In this document: positions 57,483 to 64,000 of the stretch, one piece after another
Layout of the letters: each line of letters begins with the position of its first letter
Position numbering within the stretch: position 1 is the stretch's first letter
Origin: Siphonodentalium dalli
Taxonomy: Eukaryota; Mollusca; Scaphopoda; Gadilida; Siphonodentaliidae
Assembly (NCBI GenBank): GCA_032622095.1
Contig: CP136063.1
Span: 267,833,426 to 267,897,425, forward strand
Length of the DNA: 64,000 nt
Reading direction: 5' to 3'
Notes under the pieces: generated by a model
Told to the model about the DNA's origin: nothing
Seen by the model: the letters and a program-made list of their open reading frames with translations, nothing else
Database searches by the model: none
Program-made: the position numbers and the translations under genes

Positions 57483-57746
57483 ATTGCCGAAATATAAGAG
57501 AAAAACTCAGAGAATATAGGTTAATTTTATCGCAGAAGGAGCTCATTGTCGGTACGCCCATTCCAGCCAACGATTGGAAAAGCAAAGAGGTACAACCAGT
57601 CCATTAAGTTGACAATGGACTGGTTGTACCTCTTTGCTTTTCCAATCGTTGGCTGGAATGGGCGTACCGACAATGAGCTCCTTCTGCGATAAAATTAACC
57701 TATATTAACCTATATTCTCTGAGTTTTTCTCTTATATTTCGGCAAT
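57483..57746. repeat. Near-perfect palindrome, ~123-bp arms, 8-nt loop
   Basis: The left arm 57483-57605 and right arm 57614-57746 are exact inverses apart from one 10-bp duplication (AACCTATATT twice) in the right arm. The loop is AAGTTGAC. No target duplication or known transposon terminus is obvious. Confidence 0.95.
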
Positions 57747-58021
57747 TTATTTTTATTAAATTATTCATCGCGGCGTTTTTCGGAGAATTGTAAATTTAAT
57801 AGCTGATTGGTGCGCCTACTTGGTTGATTGGTATGCCTACTGCGAAATTCTGCGATTTTATAGGTTGAGATATATGTATACAGTTACTATATTTCTTTAG
57901 GTTTTGCCATGAGGGGTTTACAACCTGTAACCCTGGAATGGACATTGATTCGGGAAATTTTAACAGTTGAAAATTAAATGTCGGCTTGAAACAACATGCC
58001 TCAAATGCCTGAAAAATTTAG
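57747..58021. other. Unassigned spacer
   Basis: No feature recognised. Confidence 0.3.
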
Positions 58022-58198
58022 ATACCTCACACGTGAAGAGTCTCGGTATGTATATACCATGTTATATACCCCACACGCGAAGAGTCTCAGTATGTATATA
58101 CCATGTTAGATACCCCACACGTGAAGAGTTTCAGTATGTATATACCATGTTAGATACCACACACGTGAAGAATCTCAGTATGTATATACCATGTTTTA
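58022..58198 (+). repeat. 44-bp repeat, 4 units
   Basis: Units containing CACACGTGAAGAGTCTC and GTATGTATATACCATGTTA. The 83-codon ORF here is a repeat artefact. Confidence 0.92.
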
Positions 58199-58213
58199 TG
58201 TTTCTAGTTATCA

Positions 58214-58318
58214 GTTGACTACGCGGGTATATTGCCCAGTGGGGTGGGTATAGTTCACGACACGAAGCAGAGTGAGAAATACCCTACACACGGGGCACTA
58301 TATACCCGCATAGTCAAC
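58214..58318. mobile_element. Palindromic MITE
   Basis: GTTGACTACGCGGGTATATT at the left and ATATACCCGCATAGTCAAC at the right are inverted with one or two mismatches. The middle is ~60 bp, with no ORF. Confidence 0.75.
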
Positions 58319-59254
58319 GACAAGGCATGTTCTAATGATAATAGTTCACGGAACAATTCGAACGTGTAGCATGTATGCATACCACATAACCGTATCCTAC
58401 CAACATGCACCAACTGCTGGAGTGCTAAATTCCCTGCATAAGACGTTAAAAGAAATCATGTACAACTCGTTTTATTGAGAACAAATACACTCAATAACTA
58501 TATCAACTTGCCGATAAACAGTTTAAGAGAAACATAACCGATGCAAGAATGTGCTGAAATCTAATTCAATAAACTGAAACGCGCATAGTAGTTATGTTTT
58601 GTTTTGAATGTACGAAAACCCGATATGTTCAACAATTATATCGCTGACAGCCCCGCTTGTTCCTATGGAAATCTAGCTGAAAACACATATCATTATTGTT
58701 TCATGTGTCCATTGTAACAACGAGTGCGCTCGCTAATCTTTGAGAAACTAACCCAAGGAAATCTCAAAATAGCAATATTCAGAACTCATGTGTGGAATAC
58801 CTTATACCTCGTCCGAAAAAAATATGAAACTATTTTCCATCACACAGCAATATATTGCCGCGACTAAGCGTTTCGACCCTAAATGATTATATTTATTTTA
58901 CTTGCGAATCTATACTTAAAATTGATTCCGGAATTTCAACTTGCTATGTGGCAATTACCTCAGAAGTGGACAAACCTCCCATTGAAACATCTCATTATGA
59001 TTTATTATATCTATTTCCTTTCAGAGGACGGCAAAAACCAAAATAGAAAAGAAATCAAGTGTACCATTATATTTTACTGCCAACATACAAACGCTAAGAA
59101 TAGACAATATATTAGCACTTGTCAATCATATCAAACATTCATGTAGTGACACTTTTTAAATACGCGCTGTCTCTCAGCCAAGAAACAACCTCAAGTCTGA
59201 TCATCTCTGGAAGGCACTACACTTTATATCTCTCAAAACTTATCACTTATCTTG
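58319..59254. other. Unassigned stretch
   Basis: Short overlapping ORFs without motifs. It could include decayed sequence of the LINE whose tail follows, but I see no protein similarity. Confidence 0.35.
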
Positions 59255-59365
59255 ATTACATGTGTGTTATTATATTGTCTTGGGATAGGGGCTACATAAG
59301 TTGAACAAACTTGTGCCCCATCAATCCCTTTGGTATATTATGCAAATAAAATATGTTTCAAGTCA
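59255..59365 (+). mobile_element. 3' tail of the 2A-bearing LINE family
   Basis: Plus-strand AGGGGCTACATAAGTTGAAC, AACTTGTGCCCCATCA and CAAATAAAATATGTTTCAAG align with the reverse complement of 21080-21160, the 3' UTR end of the LINE at 21076-24714. A severely 5'-truncated copy. Confidence 0.8.
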
Positions 59366-59934
59366 AGTTATCCATGTTTTAATCGCGCAGGTTCACTCGG
59401 ATGATATATTACTTTATTGAAGTTCAACGAAGAATTACTTAGAGAGCAGGGTGTTAATGGAAAATATTAGATCAACTGGGGTTAAATCGATGGAGCGTAT
59501 CTGGGTGATAGTAGTTCATGCGTGATAAGCGTTGATTGATCTTGACTCGATTCAGCACGAGTTTCTCGATTGTTCTAAAGTGTGCTTGAACGCAAACAAG
59601 ATTTTAGCGCTCATTCCAAGTTTAGCTTCTTATGTGCACGGTTGGGCCCACCCTCCCACCAACATTTCGTAACGAAGATAATTATTCGATTTTATTGGCT
59701 TTTGAAAAAGTTGATCATCAATATATCCGAGAACATAGACTGCAAAAGTTCATTTCATTGCATGATACATGTTTATAATGACAAGTCTTGTGATTATTTA
59801 ATGATAAATATATATATGATGTGCACAGTTTATGTGAAGCAAATCGTTAACCTGAATTTCTAGATTAAAACTTCGTTTAATATAATTCGTAGTTGTTATT
59901 CTATAAATCATTTATGTTTGTTCGAGTGAAACGA
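59366..59934. other. Unassigned stretch
   Basis: A 93-codon ORF without motifs. Nothing called. Confidence 0.3.
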
Positions 59935-60175
59935 GTTAAAACATAAAATTAGCCACTGATGATTCATGTCCATCTCTCTGATCAAAATTGTCTCGGCTCA
60001 ATGGAAAACAAGCAGTGATCAATCATATTATCGCAGCGATTGCCGGAACTGACAAGATGACAACGCAGCGGGCTGTCTGGTTAACTGCGACGGCAAGTCA
60101 TTTCTCTGCACAGTCTCAGATTCGAAGCCAACAGGGTCCTATAAAACCATGTTGGTTTCTGTCGGCACCCACATA
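59935..60175 (+). repeat. Dispersed repeat, copy 3 (partial)
   Basis: AATTGTCTCGGCTCAATGGA, ATCGCAGCGATTGCCGGAAC and GGGCTGTCTGGTTAACTGCG match copy 1 (53440-53560). The segment expanded to the 41-bp array in copy 2 is single here. Confidence 0.8.
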
Positions 60176-61208
60176 ATTTCAGTCAGGGTTAATGGACGAG
60201 CTATATTGGATACTGGATACTTCTTATTATTTTTATTAAGAACCCATCCACATGAATAACAAAAAAACCACAGTCAGAAATGGTAACGCGCTCAAGATCA
60301 TATATTATATACCCATGATTGTAATTATAGAATATAAAATATATTGGTTTCGCGAATGACCAACTCAGAATTTTGTTAAAATAACAATAACAACCAGCAC
60401 CCAATTAACGAACCGGCGGCCGACTCGGCCGTCTCCGAGCACAACCCCCATGAAGTGGGCTGCAGAACGAAAAATGTCTATGAAAGTTGAAGTATAAGAC
60501 TTACAAATTATCTTTTTCATTTCTTTTATTTGTAATTGGCATAGCTTATCACAAACCAATAATCAACATTATTGACATAATTTTAACGACAATAAACGAA
60601 ATTGAAATTCCCAATTACACCTTTTACCGGAATCGGCCTCCGGTTCGCAGTTCGACTTTTATTCCTCCCAAAAATTCCAAGTTCTATAAATAAAACCCCT
60701 ATGCGCCCAGGCGAAACAAGAATCTCTACATTATTATACACACGGCGCGCGTAATACGACCATTCCAGTGTATACGTTTTTATCTCAGTGGGAAAATCCA
60801 TTTAGAATAGAAAGGGTTGATTGAAAATACAAGGAATTGATGTTGATTTTGTTGCGTTCCATGGAGTGTGGGGTGCAGATTTGTCTGTCTCATGTTTATA
60901 TTCCACAAGAACTGTGAGACAAACTTGCATACAAGCAAATCAACAGTCACTGTCTTAAATTAATGAGCCAAAAATACTCAGGCAAAGAAGTTACTATGTT
61001 CTGAGATCTTTGGACCAGAAACCAGTCTATTCTACAATAGACATTGACAGGAGAATAGGAACGACAATGTCAGATGACAGCTTGTATAGCAACTTTCACT
61101 GAATAATTGTTCGTATTTAATATGACATGAAACTGTGTTATTCAAACGCATTCATTCCTCAAAATATTAACCAACACAATTGCCTAATTTCCCCAATTTG
61201 ACCGGTCC
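60176..61208. other. Unassigned stretch
   Basis: About 1 kb without coding motifs or repeats noticed. Confidence 0.35.
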
Positions 61209-62010
61209 TTGTCCAAATTGAACCAGCCGCCGGATTCTTAGTACTAGCTGGAACCAGCTGCCGGATTCTTATTAGTAGCTGAACCAGCCGCCGGATTCTT
61301 AGTTGTAGCTGAACCCGCCGCCGGATTCTTAGTACTAGCTGGAACCAGCTGCCGGATTCTTATTAGTAGCTGAACCCGCCGCCGGATTCTTAGTTGTAGC
61401 TGAACCAGCCGCCGGATTCTTAGTAGTAGCTGAACCAGCCGCCGGATTCTTAGTACTAGCTGGAACCAGCTGCCGGATTCTTATTAGTAGCTGAACCCGC
61501 CGCCGGATTCTTAGTTGTAGCTGAACCCGCCGCCGGATTCTTATTAGTAGCTGAACCAGCCGCCGGATTCTTAGTAGTAGCTGAACCAGCCGCCGGATTC
61601 TTAGTACTAGCTGGAACCAGCTGCCGGATTCTTATTAGTAGCTGAACCCGCCGCCGGATTCTTAGTTGTAGCTGAACCCGCCGCCGGATTCTTATTAGTA
61701 GCTGAACCAGCCGCCGGATTCTTAGTAGTAGCTGAACCAGCCGCCGGATTCTTAGTACTAGCTGGAACCAGCTGCCGGATTCTTATTAGTAGCTGAACCC
61801 GCCGCCGGATTCTTAGTACTAGCTGGAACCAGCTGCCGGATTCTTATTAGTAGCTGAACCAGCCGCCGGATTCTTAGTACTAGCTGGAACCAGCCGCCGG
61901 ATTCTTAGTTGTAGCTGGAACCAGCTGCCGGATTCTTATTAGTAGCTGAACCAGCTGCCGGATTCTTATTAGTAGCTGAACCAGCCGCCGGATTCTTAGT
62001 TGTAGCTGGA
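61209..62010 (+). repeat. ~30-bp minisatellite, about 27 units
   Basis: Units combine GCCGCCGGATTCTTAGT and AGTAGCTGAACCA, with alternating versions (AGCTGCCGG or CCGCCGCCGG; TTATTAGTAGC, TTAGTACTAGCTGG or TTAGTTGTAGC). The versions recur in the same order about every 180 bp, so larger blocks were duplicated. Confidence 0.95.
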
Positions 62011-63429
62011 CAGTTTTTGCGACACTCAAACGGCGTAGAATATCAATGAAAGCATACATTGGAAAGGTTTATTAATGTGTGGGTGTTTGAAACTGATAAA
62101 TTAGTATTCAGGCGCTATGCCAATTGGAGGAAGGTAACATTCTACTAACGCCGCCAAAAATCCGAAGCAAATCGACCGTACCACTCCATATAAATAAATC
62201 GTCTGAAGTACACTCAATTGTAAATATTCAGTACTCGATTCAGGACGCATCTATTGGCGATAAAGTAACGAAAACTATTTCACCATCGAGCGTCACTGCA
62301 TTTAATCAATATATAAGAATGACGGTGTGTGTTGTCAATTTAGATATAATATTTGTAAAATAACTACTTTGAACAAGATAATTCTCCATTTCTATTTGAT
62401 CACCCCACCGGAGTGTTTCACATAACTTTAAGGATATATGAGCAGACGACAGCCAGACGAAAAGGTAAGAAGAATTCATATCCAAATGTTTAGATAACAA
62501 GTTCAATAAATGGTCAATGTAAGGGAACTACTCATCAATGAATATTTAGTATAGAGAAAGGGTCAATACAGCTTCACATCTAGCACACATATTAATTTAT
62601 GCGAGCAGCTGCCTCCTTGTTCGGAGTTATTTCCGATCTGTAACTCCTCGTCAGTTGTTTCTTTAGATTGGGTTGCCGGTGCGGCATACGTAAGGGTTTC
62701 GTGAGTACGTCGCGCAGGTTCGGATCGCTTTCAAGTGTGCCTATAGGAGTTCTAGGACGATGTACATGTACTTAATCCTATTCAGAGTGGGGATAATATT
62801 TGTCATCAGATGTATTCAAGAGAATCTAGACATTGCGAGCTCATTAATTCTGTACTTCAATAGTTTGCTCCAATAAAAACGCCACAGTGCACGGTTGTCG
62901 AGAATGTCGAGATGTGTCTGTGGGTTTTCGATTAACAATTCTAGTTACGATTTCTTTTAAGAAATTGATGCAGTTTCGTGCGTTTTTTTATTTGAGTCAT
63001 AATGCGCTGTGGTCGCTTATGGAGTAAGATGAATTATTCTATCGACCTCATTTAGGCTAACAATTATATAACATCGGATTGTCTTATCGGGGTATAACAC
63101 GTATGACCCAATTTGCAATTGACCAACCAACATGATTTAGTATACAAACACGGGATATATCAATATGTATAGCGTTAGAAATATTTTCGTTAAAGTTAAT
63201 GAAGTTTGCTTATATATTTTATGGATTTTAATCGGTTTGTTAATATCAGGGTGTTATTAGTGGTTCATAGGCATCATACGGCTTTTAAAGTTTACGTTCG
63301 CTATATGACCACATTGAACGCATATCGTAGTAGTTGCTATTAAGCATATTCAATTTCCAGTTGCTGTCCTTTTTGATTTCCTCAGTAGTCAGTATATAAC
63401 ATATAGCGGCTGAACCCTCTCTTTACTAG
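62011..63429. other. Unassigned stretch
   Basis: 1.4 kb with two motif-free ORFs (66 and 79 codons). No repeat structure noticed. Confidence 0.35.
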
Positions 63430-63642
63430 ATGGATACCCCCACTCAGTTATACACAAATATTTATTGGAATGGTCGAATATTCATTTGGAGAGATGCTCA
63501 GGAAATGCAATTAGATGATAGGATGAGTCACACTCCATCAGTTGAAGTTAGTTGTGTTTTATATAAAAAGTTTGCTGTCGGTGACGTTGCATGGAGTCAT
63601 GCTGCGGTATTTACGTTGCGCACCGAAGTACGTGTACAGTAA
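63430..63642 (+). CDS. Weak candidate exon or small ORF of unknown function
   Basis: A 70-codon ORF starts at ATG 63430, just after TTTACTAG, which could be an acceptor-like site. Near its end GTACA|GTAAGTA fits a splice-donor consensus at about 63638. The predicted residues include WNGRIFIWRDAQEMQ and AVGDVAWSHAAVF, more balanced in composition than other ORFs in the window. I do not recognise a family and no further exon is visible before the window ends. A chance ORF is at least as likely. Confidence 0.2.
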   Translation: MDTPTQLYTNIYWNGRIFIWRDAQEMQLDDRMSHTPSVEVSCVLYKKFAVGDVAWSHAAVFTLRTEVRVQ

Positions 63643-64000
63643 GTAATTGTTTATTTAAAGTTGATTTTTTTAAACATACAAACAACAGTCTGTGAGTCCA
63701 GATAACTTCTTTCTCAGATATAGTTTAAACAGATAAGTTAACAATACATTAATAAATATATTATTATATGATCATAAACTTTCTTTTAAAAGTTACATAC
63801 TAAATCGTACGGAAAGGAGTTGATAAATCACGATATATAAATTGGATTTTCCTATAAATTAAAAAAAAAACATTGTTGTGCAATTGATGGACTTATATGG
63901 ATGGACTTATGGGTCAGTAATTAGTTCAGGCCTAATGGGCTTGGTCCTATTGGTTGATCATATACTAAAACACTTACTGCTTGGTTTCGAGATTGACGTG
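63643..64000. other. Unassigned end of window
   Basis: AT-rich, no feature recognised. Confidence 0.3.

Overview
The window looks like a gene-poor, AT-rich, repeat-packed stretch of an animal genome, most likely a marine invertebrate and plausibly a mollusc or other lophotrochozoan. The evidence is non-LTR retrotransposons with an endonuclease and a 2A-like peptide, Helitron ends, many short terminal-inverted-repeat (TIR) elements, long minisatellites, degenerate TTAGGG repeats, and relics of a transposon-associated protein family that I remember from mollusc and cnidarian genomes. I found no bacterial features and no convincing host gene. The longest open frames are artefacts of tandem repeats whose unit lacks stop codons on one strand.

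Layout. 1-3.6 kb: small TIR and palindromic elements and an interstitial telomere-like block inside a perfect inverted repeat. 3.6-10.8 kb: one 7.2-kb satellite of 20-22-bp units. 10.9-16.4 kb: a LINE fragment, a hAT-type MITE with perfect 8-bp target duplication, a 22-bp minisatellite, double-hairpin MITEs and a cryptic GAT repeat. 16.4-20.6 kb: a 4.18-kb fold-back element whose inverted arms are built of dimeric ~340-bp satellite units. 21.0-24.9 kb: a nearly complete minus-strand LINE (2A, endonuclease, reverse transcriptase) inside an older TIR element. 25-32.8 kb: small MITEs, a LINE endonuclease-linker relic, two pieces of a transposon-associated gene, and head-to-tail Helitron-like elements. 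33.2-35.3 kb: a ~190-bp satellite with a three-unit higher-order period. 36-45.4 kb: palindromes, nested piggyBac-like and double-hairpin MITEs, and LINE relics, one split by a 1.28-kb TIR element. 45.8-48.8 kb: a SINE-like head and a 20-bp minisatellite split by a 796-bp TIR element. 50-56 kb: 19-, 31- and 41-bp minisatellites, the last grown out of one segment of a dispersed repeat. 57-64 kb: a near-perfect 264-bp palindrome, short arrays, a LINE 3' tail and a 30-bp array.

Nothing here forms a working gene pathway. The window reads as layered insertions: transposons in transposons, transposons in satellites, and satellites growing out of transposons. The best leads are the fold-back element with dimeric satellite arms, the double-hairpin MITE family with one copy that lost a hairpin, the 2A-bearing LINE, the palindrome at 57.5 kb, and the repeated insertion of TIR elements into minisatellites.
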